This document shows, piece after piece, positions 34,105-47,100 of a stretch of 64,000 bases of DNA. Source of the DNA: Glandiceps talaboti (Eukaryota; Hemichordata; Enteropneusta; Spengelidae). A program made the translations under genes and the position numbers. Under the pieces are notes generated by a model that saw only the letters and a program-made list of their open reading frames with translations, made no database searches and was not told where the DNA came from. How positions within the stretch are numbered: position 1 is the stretch's first letter; every line of letters starts with the position of its first letter. Where the stretch lies: contig NC_135557.1 of assembly GCF_964340395.1 (NCBI RefSeq), positions 22,211,225 to 22,275,224 of the forward strand. Reading direction: 5' to 3'.

Positions 34105-37100
34105 AAGCAGGACTACCACACAGTACCCGAGTATAAAGTGCTGCAGTGTACCGTGTTGAATTTGATGCAGTCGCCGAAGTACGTGTATCAACACACAACA
34201 ACCGATAACTGTTTTACGTGTAATGTTGTGGAGGTTGAATTGTACTCTGTGGTCATCAAAAGATACCTTGTAATTTAGAGTGGCCAAAATAATAAGTGAT
34301 TCTATTTGAGATGCCGACAGTCCGCTGAGTAAACTTCTTATTTCCGTTGACTTGGCGTGATAAGGATAGTAGTACCACGCCTTGTTAGAGAAGTGTTGAA
34401 CGATCACTACAGGTCAGGAATATAGAACCCCACAGTCTGTCGTATATCGTACTAGTACTACTAGGTAGATAGTGCATAGAACACATTTTGTTGTGTTTGT
34501 GAATTTTATCATCGATGTACCCAGACAACTTGTCACCAAAGTTTTGCTGTTAACGGATTCACCGCTGTATGATCATTGTTGTACAATCACAGGTCAACGG
34601 TTCATTTTTTTTTAGCAAGGTTTCGATTTATATTAGTCATAGCCATATGTTGAAAATAGCGTATATACAAGACTGCAGTGTATCAATTTTCAAGTTTTTC
34701 AAATATTAATATCAATGTTGGTTATTTTCATTAGGCGTTATTTTCACCAACCATGTGTGTTTATGTCTTCACAGTTAAAGGTGTACACTATCCGCGGCGT
34801 TTCGTTGTACTACGCACCCTTCCAACTAACAAGACAACCCGGTATAAGAAGTCGAGAAACCATTCACCATGCTGCATTCACCCCTAGGTTCTCCGATACT
34901 ACAAATCGTACCCGATGCCAACATGTACGCTAAGGTAGGTCAAAGTCAAATACATCAAACTAAACAGACCACTTTTCCCCAGTGGACAGCAAACCTTGGA
35001 ACACGTATCATGGATGGATACCCCCTGGTGACAATACTATTAATAAAATTACATATGCCTATATTAAAATGTATTTACAACTTTACATAGCCTTGATATT
35101 AATCTAATGTACTATAAGATGAGATTGAAAACTACATGTTGCTACGGCTGTTGGTTTTTATAAAGTTTTGACAAACTTTTATGAATATAGTCCAGAGAAC
35201 TAGTATTTTTCTATCTAACCTAGCATAGTGTTGCATGCAGAGTGAGTCCAGCACTAGATTCTGACAAATTTAATGTCTTTACAAACGGAAACGAGGGAGG
35301 GTCATTTTCAGAATCGAGTTCCGACTTACTCCATCTGCAAACTGGACTATCTAGCCAAGACACTTACTGTCTTGGTGTTTATCTGAAGGAGAGCTTCTTG
35401 AGAATGATATAGATAGTGGCACCAAGACAAGACTCTGGGTTATAGCTGTTCGGATTGACGATGTCTTTCGCCAGTCATCACTTTGATTATTGTCGCAGAT
35501 TTGCGTAGAGCTGTTCGATATTTTGTGGTCTTGACAGTGTCGTCACGTGGGTGAGACGATACATCGAAGTCATCCAACAACCACGACGAAGGGTTTTTGG
35601 CACAGTCCTCCACAGTCCCTGTATTATTGGGGGACTGTGGTCCGTCATAGTAAAAATCATACATGTAACGAGTCTTTTCTCTCGTACTTTACAGAAGTAA
35701 GTTGTGGTAAGCATTGAACGAAATACCCCGGCATTTGTTGGGGGACTATCCAATTGCACACATTAACATTGTATAATGTATTGCCAGCATTGTGGATTTG
35801 AGTACATGTCCTGAACTTAGACGTACAAACTGTACAATTAATATCGTATTTAACATTTGATATGTTTTATTCAAGTTGTCTATTGTGTTGAGGGTTTACG
35901 TACAATTCATTTAGAATGTATTACTTTGTAGTTAGGAAGTTTATGATCGATGAAAAAGTTTATATATATCAGCCGGTCGTGATTTGCGTACAACAACCCT
36001 CAGAGGTCACTCATTGTAGACTAGAGACTGCGATACGTCTATTTACTTCTCCGCTCTCGAGGAACTAACCGTTTAATGGTATCGTCGCCATTGCTCCATG
36101 GAATATTCCTTGTGCACCTACTTTTCGATTTAAATACAAAATGAGATACTCTTTTTTCTACATTTCAATCACTTGTTTACTTGTAACACAAAAAAATTAC
36201 ATGTAACATGTACGGAGAACAAATAACCACGCGTGTTTCTTTGTCAACGTCTCGAGCTTAATCGAGAGTGTCCCATACACAGAAAATGTATGTGTCCCAC
36301 ACTAGGAAGAACTGTTGTCTGTGGCATATTACATTGAAATCACCGACAATACAAGGATTTATAGCTCAAGCTTGTAAAAATCATTAGGCATTTGGAGAGA
36401 ATTTTAGTAAATAGACCTCTATCAGGTAAACTGTTTTATCGTTCTTGTAATATTTTATATTGATTTTAAAGACGATGCCAAGTATTTACGACGCTGTCTG
36501 TACGTGAGAATGCATGTTTAAGTGTTGTCCATTGACTACTGGGATAGGCCATGCTAGTTTAAGTGTTGTCCACGGGGATAGGCCATGCTAGCTGACATAC
36601 TTGTCATCATGGTTAGCTGTCTAATCTGAGGTAGGGTCGATAGGTAAGGAAACCAGCGACACGTCTCTGAGCTAAGGACACACCTCACACCACCAAACCT
36701 TGGTGGTCTTAGGCCACACTCACAGACACGGTGACCACAAATTTCTTTAACGGCCCAGCTCAGATAAGGATTAAAATGGAGGCATACTGCTTTGCAAAAC
36801 AAAACGTTGTTCCTTTAAAAAAAAATAAAATAATCCTATGTAATCCTTACGACTCCGATGATACGATAACACTAATGCGAGAACCTAGGATTGAATCCTT
36901 TTAAATACCTGTCTACCCTGCAGACAATAGAATTGTACTAGATGCATATTTACCCAGTTCTTTTTATTTGCCATATGTTGGTGGACTGACTAATTATTCC
37001 AACTAAGTGACTGTTGGGTTCTCTTTAAGAATACAATTCAAGCATCCACTCCTTCACAGTAAGCGATTAAACTCAAATTTAAAAGTGGTTCTGAGAGTGT

Positions 37101-37606
37101 TTTATGGATGGAGACCCCTTCGACGACTTTGTGATGTACAGGTGTGAAAGTCGTTTACGTTAGGTGTGAAATGTAAAAATACAAAGAATTGCGTACTTCG
37201 GAGTCGACTCCGACTTATATCACAGGTTTATAGATTTAACCCTATATTCAATAAACATTTCTAGGTTATACCAACATTAACTCGACCCATTTCTGTAGCG
37301 AGGTAATTTAAGGATACAAACTCTGTACCTATAAAATGTCCTTGCTGTGATATGTTGACTGACAGTGTATTCTCTAGTGTACAGGTTATCGAGATCACAG
37401 TTAACCCATACTAGTTTTTACCCTTTAAAGGCCAATGTTTCGATCCAAAGTTCTCGTGTTAGGGTTATTGTTATAAGTAGAGCCATACAGATTACATAGG
37501 ATTATTCTTTTGTTCTGAACCATTTTTTTTCTATAGCTCTAGATCTAGATCTGCCACACAACGTACCGTTTTTCACACCTAATCTTAGTCTGAACTCATC
37601 GCCGTA
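34105..37606. other. Mostly unique AT-rich DNA
   Basis: Apart from the motif at 35309, a local duplication of GTTTAAGTGTTGTCC..GGGATAGGCCATGCTA (36516-36555 and 36557-36590) is the only structure seen. The 154-codon minus-strand frame at 33943-34407 runs through the fold-back and has no recognisable domain. Confidence 0.5.
35309..35342 (+). repeat. Third copy of the CCGACTTACTCC motif
   Basis: It aligns over about 33 bp with the reverse complement of 34002-34033, including the TCTGCAAAC end. No partner arm is visible nearby. Confidence 0.65.
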
Positions 37607-37685
37607 TTTAAAACCACACCCTATTTTACGGCATCGTCCAAAACGCGGTGTCGCTATTTCGCAGTATCGCGGATGAAATAACAGC
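37607..37685 (+). repeat. Dispersed ~75-bp repeat, copy 1 (TTTTACGGCA family)
   Basis: It reads AAACCACACCCTATTTTACG, GCATCGTCCAAAACGC, GCTATTTCGCAGTATCGCGG. It aligns along its length with 54923-55000. Its first half also matches the right part of the elements at 9386 and 61783. Confidence 0.7.
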
Positions 37686-38704
37686 TCTGGTGTGCATGAA
37701 TGGTCCGAACTAGGCCCATAAATATAAGTTCATCTGACGTGGAGATAGAGACTTTTTAATTTTTCTCCATGTATGGATACCGCACAAGTTCAAAAATAAT
37801 ATGACGAATGTAAAATAAAATATACGTAGACACACAGATGACGCGATTGTGGTTAAAATAAGCGTATTAAACTCGAAGTTGTAAAAAAACCCACAAACGG
37901 TAATGACGTAAATGAAGTAACAGATAGTCTGTATGATTCCAAGCTAATTATATCAGTGTACATGACAAATTGTATCTAAATGATAATGATACAACATGAA
38001 CATGATGAAAACTTACAGTGGTTTTAACCTTGATGTGAGAAGACTAATTCTAAAAGAAAAAAAAACAACATTGATATTTTGAAATTGAAAATATAACAAC
38101 GGACTTGGTCTATTGAAGGGAGAGGTAGAGAGACTGTGTGTTATTGACTGTAAGGACCACCCTGGTTGCTATCGAGAAATCAACAATACCATAGACATGT
38201 TTATCGCTGTAATTCGAGTAATAATGATTCTAGAATACACTCCACAGAAAAGCCGCTTTGTTGCACAGCCTTCAGTAAAATAAAATCCCAATAGCTCAAC
38301 TTTATTTTTGGCGGGTTTTCTGTTGAGTTATTTAAAGCATTGAATGAGATGAAAGCCGACATCATTACTTTCTTTATACGTACACAATAGAGTCTTGGTG
38401 ATCTATTGGTCGAGTGTCATCTAACCTCATTGGGTATGGTCTCCTAAGTCGAATTGTGTCAATTAGTGAACGTAAAGTGATCATGTTGATTGAATTAAGT
38501 ACTCCAAATGGGTGTTTTCCGTCTTAGGTAATGAAAATAGTGCTATTACCTAAGTTTGCACTCAATGTTTTTTGATGAAGTTAGAAAAACACTATAAATG
38601 ACTCCACCTTTTTGTGACTTTTTTGTCAAGTACCGCTCAAATTTTAAAAGAACAAACTATTATAATTAGTTTAAAGTTAGACTCCGGTAATCCACGTGGA
38701 TGGA
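37686..38704. other. Unique AT-rich DNA
   Basis: No gene or repeat was recognised; a G14 run follows at 38705-38718. Confidence 0.55.
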
Positions 38705-38718
38705 GGGGGGGGGGGGGG
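38705..38718. repeat. Poly(G) run, 14 bp
   Basis: Pure G homopolymer. Similar G runs lie at 23554-23566 and, interrupted, at 15320-15350 and 5044-5057. Confidence 0.9.
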
Positions 38719-39029
38719 TGTTGAATTCGTTATTTCCCCCTTTACGGAGATTAAAATACCAATTGCAAAACCCCCAATTGCTCACATTCTATGCCAGTTT
38801 AATGTTAGAGTTGCAATTGTTGGAGATTTTAATGAATATAGATTGTACTATTGGAATGAACGGATAATACTGTACTATGTATATGCATGATAAGGTATAG
38901 AACCATGAAATACTCAGTGACTTTGGAGTACGTAGAGAAATATATACATACTTTTAGGAACTATCGCAATGTTGAATGAAGGCAATGTTTAAACAAAAAA
39001 AACGAGTAAATGAAGAGATTAATGTGTCA

Positions 39030-39220
39030 ATGAATGAATGAATGAATGAATGAATGAATGAATAAATAAATGATACATTGTTGAATGTATGAATGAATGA
39101 ATGTGATGTGTTATTGAATGACTGAATGACTGAATGTATTAATTGATGAATGAATGAGAATGAATGAATAAGTGATGTATTATTGAATGACTGAATGAAT
39201 GTATTAATGAATGAATTAAT
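39030..39220. repeat. Imperfect (GAAT)n array
   Basis: TGAATGAATGAA units with ACTGAATG, TATTAATG and GTGATGTATTATTGAATG interruptions that are themselves repeated, so the array has expanded in blocks. Confidence 0.95.
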
Positions 39221-41765
39221 CAACTTGCAAGTAAAAATTTGAAGAAAATGTCATTTGTAAAACCACAGACCTCTACGGTATGCGAGAATGAAGGCGGGGA
39301 AGACAAACTTTGCCAAAACATGTTGTAATTTACACTAGCGCCATCTAGTGGCGTCTGGGAGTAATGCTCTACGAAAAAGCACGTACAACCGGTTGCATGT
39401 CTGGTAGCCCAATTACAGGTGACGTTAGTGACGATATTCGTAAGTTCAGTACTAGTGGTCACTTTAAAGTTAGGTTATTTACAGCGTATAGTTATATCTG
39501 CTACTGTGCACTGTTATTAGAGGAGACTAGAACACGACATCTCAACTTGAACGCACAGACAACAAATTCATTACTCCGGCTGTTGTATACTTGACCGTGA
39601 CGATGACATTCTTTGATAGTGAAAAAAAGTGGAATGACTCAGATTTAGTTACAAACAAGCAACGCCAATCGCTATCACAGGACAATCACCTAAAGGCCGA
39701 CTTTTTTTATCATGACCGTGGTTTGATCGTCTGAAATCCCCACCCACGCTTATAGTCTGTTTTGTATGCAAAACAAAACCACAAGTGACAACCCCTGCCA
39801 TTGGACGGGACACATCGGGTTCTTGTTCCGATAGTATTAGTATTGTCCAATACCGTGGTTCTTTTCATATACGACACGTCCTGTAGCCCCAGATAGTATT
39901 GTAGAATACAACCCCATACAGGGAACTTGACCCCAGCGGCAAAAAATTAAGACATCAACACAACATAGCGATTGGATGGAAGAATCTTTACACAATCGGG
40001 ACTTTTACAAATCGCAGAAAGACGATATTTACACATCAAAAATGGATGACAACTTTCCCGTGAGTAGTTGCGAACATTTTCTAGTCGTTTAATTACTAGG
40101 AATCAACACATAAATCTAAATGATATATAGGTTGACAGTGTCCACTCGACTTCCTGTACTCGAGGCTCACTAGGACATACCAGCATACTAACACTGGCTT
40201 TTTTGTTCATTTCATAGCGTATGACAAATTATGCGTAAATTGTGCGTAAATGACCTGAAATTGACATCACCACCCAGAAACAGACACTATTTTGAAATTA
40301 TTTTCATAATCCGAACTTTGTGTCGGCTATTTTTATGCAGTGATTCGGTTTCTGTGTAAAGTACACAGTAGTGTAAAGAAACCAGTCATGGTTACATTTA
40401 AAAGACCTCTATACGCATTCCATTTTGAACAATTAACGTTTCTACGGAATTCAACAAATATGCACACCTTTAGTCTATAGTGTAGTAGAATTAACAGGAT
40501 GAATAGTATTAAAGCCAAACGAATCATGAAATCTTAGCGGTTTCCACCTTATACAGCTTCAAACGAATACTCACTCGTATGTTTTCTAAACACGGAGTAA
40601 ACTTCATTTGTTCAGAACATCGAACACGCGGCCCAGCTAACAAATATCCAAATCTTTAGCATAAAGTTTTAGTCTCCGAAGATATTTCCAACGAATTTCT
40701 AAACTTACAAGAAAGTTGTCTGTATTTGTTCAGTTTTATTGTTTTCGTTTTACGGTATCATATCAGTTTATGTTGAACTGTATCGAAGGTTTTTTTTGCG
40801 TGTGATAAAAAATAATTACATGTACTTGGATGATAGCTTTCAAGTCGTAACGCGATTTTGAAAAAAAAATTCAGCTTACGGTATTGAACTTTCTTACACA
40901 AATATCTTCTTGTCTTGGTAAAGTAAGATAAAAAACAAAAATAAAATTGAACAAATAAATTGTCGACATTTGAACAAACTAATGGTCAACATTTCAAGAC
41001 TCCAAACTACTTGTAAACAATGTACTTATTTATTCGTGTATTTCTTGAACTATCTGGGACATAAAATTGAAAAATAAAAAAAAACACTAAATATAAGAGT
41101 GCATACAAGTGGGTGGTCAAACCGTTCTTGTCATACATACAATGATTTAGAAAATCAACGTGAATGACTGACTAACGTGGAGCCATAAATCACAAGTTTT
41201 GTTTTGTAACAACAACAGTAGACAAGTCTATACGTAGTAGTTTCACTTGTATACAGATCATTCTAGTTGTGACACTTACCACTGAGTAGAATTGTTGGCG
41301 TTCAATGTTGCGAGACTAAAGTTGTGTCGGAAGGAAACATTCATCAGATTGAAATTATGGGTTGTTTTTGTGATTTACTTGACGTTTATATGATTTGCCT
41401 CTGGTCAATATGTTGTGTGATCTCTCTCTCTTGTTGCTACTGTATTGTCCGACGTGGGGGATCCTAGTCAAATGACAATAACAAGCTTCAATGTACTATT
41501 TAGGTTTTTTTTGTCTTTACCACTCTCTGTGCACCACTGGACTCATCATTATTGTCTGCCGACAAAAAGACTGGCAACGGTTTCCTGGCTTGGCGACAAT
41601 AAATACTAAATCACTATTAGCTGTTTAAATCTTAATGACCACTTGGCGCTGTAATCTCATGATTAAAAAAAGTCAATGGTTTTTGTCTTTTTGGCAAATT
41701 TACAGTAATCGACATGTTTTGTTGTTTTTGTACAGTTACAGTACAACACAGACACACAGACTGTG
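39221..41765. other. Unique AT-rich DNA
   Basis: Apart from the CTCF-like site nothing was recognised. Confidence 0.5.
39338..39351 (-). promoter_or_regulatory. Strong CTCF-like core CCACTAGATGGCGC
   Basis: On the minus strand the sequence satisfies every position of the core CCASYAGRKGGC and adds the preferred GC. CTCF and its motif are conserved across bilaterians. It sits within the palindrome CGCCATCTAGTGGCG (39339-39353). A second, weaker site is at 27337 on the opposite strand, and AGGTGGCGCTG occurs at 49203-49213. Function would be as insulator or loop anchor in a long intron; this is inferred from sequence only. Confidence 0.45.
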
Positions 41766-41998
41766 TGTATGTATGTATGTATGTATGTAAGTGTGTATGT
41801 GTGTATGTATGTATGTATGTATGTATGTATGTATGTATGTATGTATGTATGTATGTATGTATGTATGTATGTATGTATGTATGTATGTGTGTGTGTGTAT
41901 GTGTATGTATGTATGTATGTATGTATGTATGTATGTATGTATGTATGTATGTATGTATGTATGTATGTATGTATGTATGTATGTATGTATGCATGTAA
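41766..41998. repeat. (TGTA)n microsatellite, ~230 bp
   Basis: The same motif as the CATA arrays at 355 and 5123 but in the opposite orientation, with one GTGTGTGTGTATGTG interruption near 41888. Confidence 0.98.
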
Positions 41999-42695
41999 GG
42001 TGTATGCGTATGTATGATATACAATTACAATATTAATATTTCAATTTGAAAGTTACCTAAATCTAAGTTTATCCATAATTATAAAACATTAATAAAGTTT
42101 GTATCCCTTGATTTACCCGACTGGGAAGTAAACACGGATGTCAACAAAGTTAACTTTGTAAAGTTTTCATTGAATGAATACACTACAGAGACGGGTTCCA
42201 GGTAACCTAATAAAAAACTGTGATAAGTATATCCATGTAAGGTGAACATCTTTAGACCACTGATGAATTCTCTATCTCACTAACTTGAAATTTCCGTAAT
42301 GTAAAACGAAAATGTGTAAAGTAACATATCTTGTGACTAACTACCGGAATTTAAATAGACTGATAGCCGATTTGTCAAAAATATTTGTGGTTTTCTTCTC
42401 GCAGAGAGAAAAGTTCTTTAATTTCACATATGTAGTTATGTTACTTGTTTCGGCAAAACAGAAACACATTTACCGCCAAGATATTTGAGAAAAAAAAGTC
42501 GACTTTCCTACGTCAGAATAAAGTGACATTGATATGTCCCTCGCTAGTCTTACTAGTAAATGAGTAATAATGAACTGTATTTTAAATATATCTCTAATTT
42601 ACGGTTCTCCCTTCAGTCCTTGTCTTTTATTAGCCAACAGTATCAAACAAACCAGACGTCTAACAAATCAATGCAAAATGCCTGTTTAATTATTT
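41999..42695. other. Unique AT-rich DNA
   Basis: No gene or repeat was recognised. Confidence 0.55.
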
Positions 42696-42850
42696 CTCAT
42701 TTACGTTAATTACTGCAAGATAAATCACACTGAAATCCTTGGCTAGCCTCTTTTACGGCAAAGAAAGGAATTATTAATCACTCATTTACGTTAATTACTG
42801 CTAGATAAATCACATTGAAATCCTTGGCCAGCCTCTTTTACGGCAGAGAT
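42696..42850 (+). repeat. 85-bp tandem duplication carrying the CCTCTTTTACGGCA motif
   Basis: CTCATTTACGTTAATTACTG begins the copies at 42696 and 42781. They run for about 69 bp with only four differences, then end with AGCCTCTTTTACGGCARAGA. The conserved end motif is the same as at 50342, 37620, 9449 and 61857. Confidence 0.92.
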
Positions 42851-43375
42851 ACCATCTTTCTATTGTTTTCCAGATCCGTTCTCTCACAACCACAATTTAT
42901 AATGATCTTCACTATTATAATTTATAAGCTAATTTTGGTTATTGTTTATTATTCATTGATAATTTATTATCAAGTAAAGTAAAAAAACATATGAATTATA
43001 TGGCCCTGAATTCAGAACGAATTTTATCTTTGGCGAATTGTACGCGTTTCAACGAAAAGACGCAGTTATAGAGAAACTGTACCATATCAACGGAGAGTGT
43101 GTTCCATAACGGTGTTGTCAGAAAGCTGTGTACGATGAAACGACGGTCGGTGATATGATAATCGAATCACATCTGTATGCACCACTGAAATGAACAATTT
43201 TAAAGTCAGCCATAGTTAATTGTCTGTTTTGCCATTGTTTAAAATATCATTATCGCGTACTTTTGGATGGCGAAACAGTTGTGTGTGAACAAAGCGGATT
43301 TCCGTAATGTGAAGCTGTATGTAGAGATAGCGTTCTCTGATTGGCACATTGACAAAATTTAGACTGACCCAAGAA
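42851..43375. other. Unique AT-rich DNA
   Basis: No gene or repeat was recognised. Confidence 0.55.
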
Positions 43376-43945
43376 ATGACACAAAACCAGAACCCAAACA
43401 AAAAAAATGTGTTGATGTGTTTGTCACGACAAGTTAAACGAGACCTTGTAAGGTTCTGATACAAATATGTTGTTTACTTCTTAATGGAGTCCGTGTATTG
43501 TAGTATACAGTATAGATCACTGTCGTGTGACGGGATGTTCGCAGTGTTGTTGAACTTTTACTGAAAGCTAACTTCAATATAAAATAACACAAACCCCAAA
43601 CAATAAATTATTGATGTTTTTGTCACTGAAATTATACGGAATCTTGTAGTATACCGAAATAAATAGAGTTTTTCTTGAATTTTGAGTCGGTGTATTGTCA
43701 ACTTGAATGTATAGATAACAGTCGATTGACGGTATGTTTTAGATAGAGGATATTACTTAAGCCTCCATTCACTGTGTATTAACACAGTACAAAAAATAAC
43801 ATAATGATGTGTATATCGTGATTATTTTCTATGATATTTTGTAGTATACTGATATGCATATGTGTAGTAAACTCAATTTTGAAGTTGGGGATTTTGGGAT
43901 AAATCAGTCATGTGGTGTGATGTTTTCAGTAGTGGTACTTACTGA
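43376..43945. repeat. Decayed three-copy tandem repeat (~200 bp unit)
   Basis: Copies begin near 43376, 43588 and 43787. Shared landmarks in order are an ACACAAA..AAACAA start, TTGATGTTTTTGTCAC, CTTGTAGTATACCGA-like sequence, a GTCGGTGTATTGT-like stretch, GTCGTGTGACGGGATGTT-like sequence, and TACTGAAA at the end. Pairwise identity looks well below 80%, so this is an old satellite-like array. Confidence 0.65.
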
Positions 43946-44030
43946 AACAATGCAATGGTGATGTTTAAGTAGGGGTAGCTCACATGCAGCCTGGAATGCT
44001 ATCGTTTGTGGGGATTTGCTATCTCTTTTA

Positions 44031-44180
<150 letters not shown>

Positions 44181-47100
44181 AAAATCGTCACCTGACTGAA
44201 TTCTATGCTACGTACATCAGGGTGTAGAGGCAGATGCAAAATACAATTTATGTACAATAGATTTGTAAAGCGACATGAAATGGTAAATAGAACAGTCAAT
44301 TATAATATTAATACATGTATTAATTGCATGAATCATAAAGTAGTCTGCAGGTGTTTCACAAGGCATTAAAACGATGTATGCCGATATTTCTTTGATTGGC
44401 TTGTCACTACTCTAAATTCACTGTTGTATTGTTACTGCGTGACAACCATCTTCTGTCATATTTACACAACCAAATAACTTGTATCGTATACGTCAAACTA
44501 AATGCCTAGAGGGGCTATGTTAATTGTGATGTTCATTTCACCACAGATATAGAAATGGTAATTAATTTCCGACCGGATGCAGTGACTGTGTTGTTATCGT
44601 CAATCACTGTCACATTTCGTGGGAAAATTAAAATGGAAATACGTGATTTTCATAAATTGTTGTCGATTAGTCGCACTTCGTACACAGCCGTCGTTGTCAA
44701 TGCTGTTAAAATGTTTCACCTATGATAGCTTACGCGAAAAAAACCCTTCGCTGGGGTGATCTTCACTACATGTATGTATAGTATTAGAACCACACAGTAA
44801 GATGGAATCGGAGGGAGGGGTAGTGAGGGAATAAACTCCAAATACAGTCAAAAAGTACACCAATTGTATATTCGTTGAGGGGACACCCTGCGAAGGTTCT
44901 AAGTTATAGAAGACGGTAAACGTGCATTCTATCCGTATCTTTACGTTCAATTTAGTTTCGCTGGTGTTTCCTTTCCGCTCAAATGAATCCAAAAGTGAAT
45001 GTACTTTTATCGAGGCATGCAAAGCTTGTGGGTCATTTCAAAGCTGTAGGGTTGAATAAAAATAGAAGGTTTATGTAGATTATTAAATGTATTTATTTGT
45101 AAAAATGAAGTGGGGAGAGTGAAGTATTTCACATTATTCACCACGTTATAGATAACCAGTCTTCGTATATGTACACATACTAATACATAATACTGCTAAT
45201 TTGTCAATTTCTAGCGGGAATCATTTAATCTATACACCGTCAATTGAGTGGGTTGGGGTATTAAATTGGTACACCCTACAGTGACGTTCATATACTGTAT
45301 AAAAATGTTTACCATCTCAAAAGTTGAATATTTTGTTTGTCAACATAAACATACAAATATAAACGCTCAACACTTTGTCCATTGTTGAACAAGTGACCAC
45401 TTTCTATTTAGTCCTTTTGTAGACCTGACCAGATTATTTCAACTTATATTGATGTGAAATTCTATAAGTGATTTAGATTTTGAAATGTGTAAATAATTGG
45501 TATGGTTGGTCTTTTTCGGTTGGTTAGGTTGTAACTGTAAGATTATATTGTAAGAGATTTTGCTGTGCATGCATGTATGCTATATCGGTCCATTGACTTT
45601 ACAAGAAGATCTGCTCAATCCACTGGTTGGGTGAAATATATTGACGTGATGGTGGCGATATACAGATTTCAAGTCAGCGAAAAAAACATATCAGGGGAAC
45701 GAAAATCGTTAACACATTGAGGTGAAACAGGAAAACTATTATAACTACTACAATTCGGATGATGATTCGTGGGTTGTCTCTCTATTCACCGCCAAACTGA
45801 CGACAGAGTGACGAACAATAGACTCCAAGAGGTCAACCACGGACATTGCATTGCTCTAGACCAACGATAACAACAACATAAAAATTCCACCACGAAACAT
45901 TAACATTTTTCATTCAGTTCCATTCAATTCGATAAATATGTATATGTTTTTATTTTACTAGAACCTGTTATCGGAATATTTTTTCACGTGAAAGAAAAAG
46001 TAATGTAAATGTTTTTACGTACACATAAGATAATGAAAGGTTGATGGAGACATGTTTTGTACTCGTGTTCGGGCAAATGCTGTGAAAACGAAATAGCGAT
46101 ACAGACAACGGATCGGAGATTTCCGACCAGATTCAACTCATGAGTGATGTCATAGCAACCTGCTGCGTAGATTAGAAAGGTAGGAAGGCTAACGTTGTAC
46201 ATGAACATTAGTAGATGTGGACCGATGGATTCGAAGTGTGAGTTGCTGTGGAAGTAGCGCGAACCAGAGTTGACGACAGGTCGAACGCTGGTATTACTAA
46301 TTTCCTCGAGTGGAAATTTTGTGTCAATAGGTCCCAAAATGACAGAGTCCCTCAAAATAGGAAATGTACAAGACCCATGAGAGACTCAATGATGACAACC
46401 ATGAATCATGAACGCTAAGTTGTAAGTCTACGGTAGTTTTACGTTCTGGCAGCCATCTTGTTCTGAATGAACAGACGGCAAGTCTAGAATGTTTGTAGTG
46501 TCGTCTCGAAAGTTTCAACTCCTTCTGTTTTGTTACAGATATCATAAAACGTGTATATTTGATAACGAATAGCAACATTTTATTTCAACTTTTCATATTT
46601 GTAATCTTTCTTATAAAAATTTTGCCTGTTCCTAAGTTTTCGTTCGAAATGATAAACAAACAACATTTTCGTTTTGGCTGTTTGCCATACATAAGCTCCG
46701 TTGTCGGCGCCATTTTGAAATATCTGTGACATGAATCTGAACAGTTTGACTTAATGCCAGATTGTTGTGAAATACGAAGCTTTAAAAACAACTTTCCGTG
46801 AAACGAAACTGATTCGATACATATCCATCCATAAAGTAGACTTCTGTTGTTCACAAACAGTAAAAATGTTATTTAAAAGTTATGATACTGTTACCATATC
46901 CCGATGACTGTACACATAGTGTACTTTCTTCACCAGAGACTAAATGACGATAGTCCTTCACGTCTAGGATATTTTTCGAGTTGAACGCGAATAATCCGAC
47001 ATATTACAGATATCTAATATTGTTTGTTCGTTACAAAGTTACATCATTTTAAACGCATGCGTAGTATAGTAAATCAACCTACCACGATCCTATTTTTCAC

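Noticed and set aside
34759-34776. ATG TCT TCA CAG TTA AAG followed by GT as a possible first coding exon of erg (Met-Ser-Ser-Gln-Leu-Lys)
   Set aside because: The phase fits, but the donor GTGTAC is weak, there is no conserved Ile-Lys, and a six-codon match is expected by chance in 60 kb.
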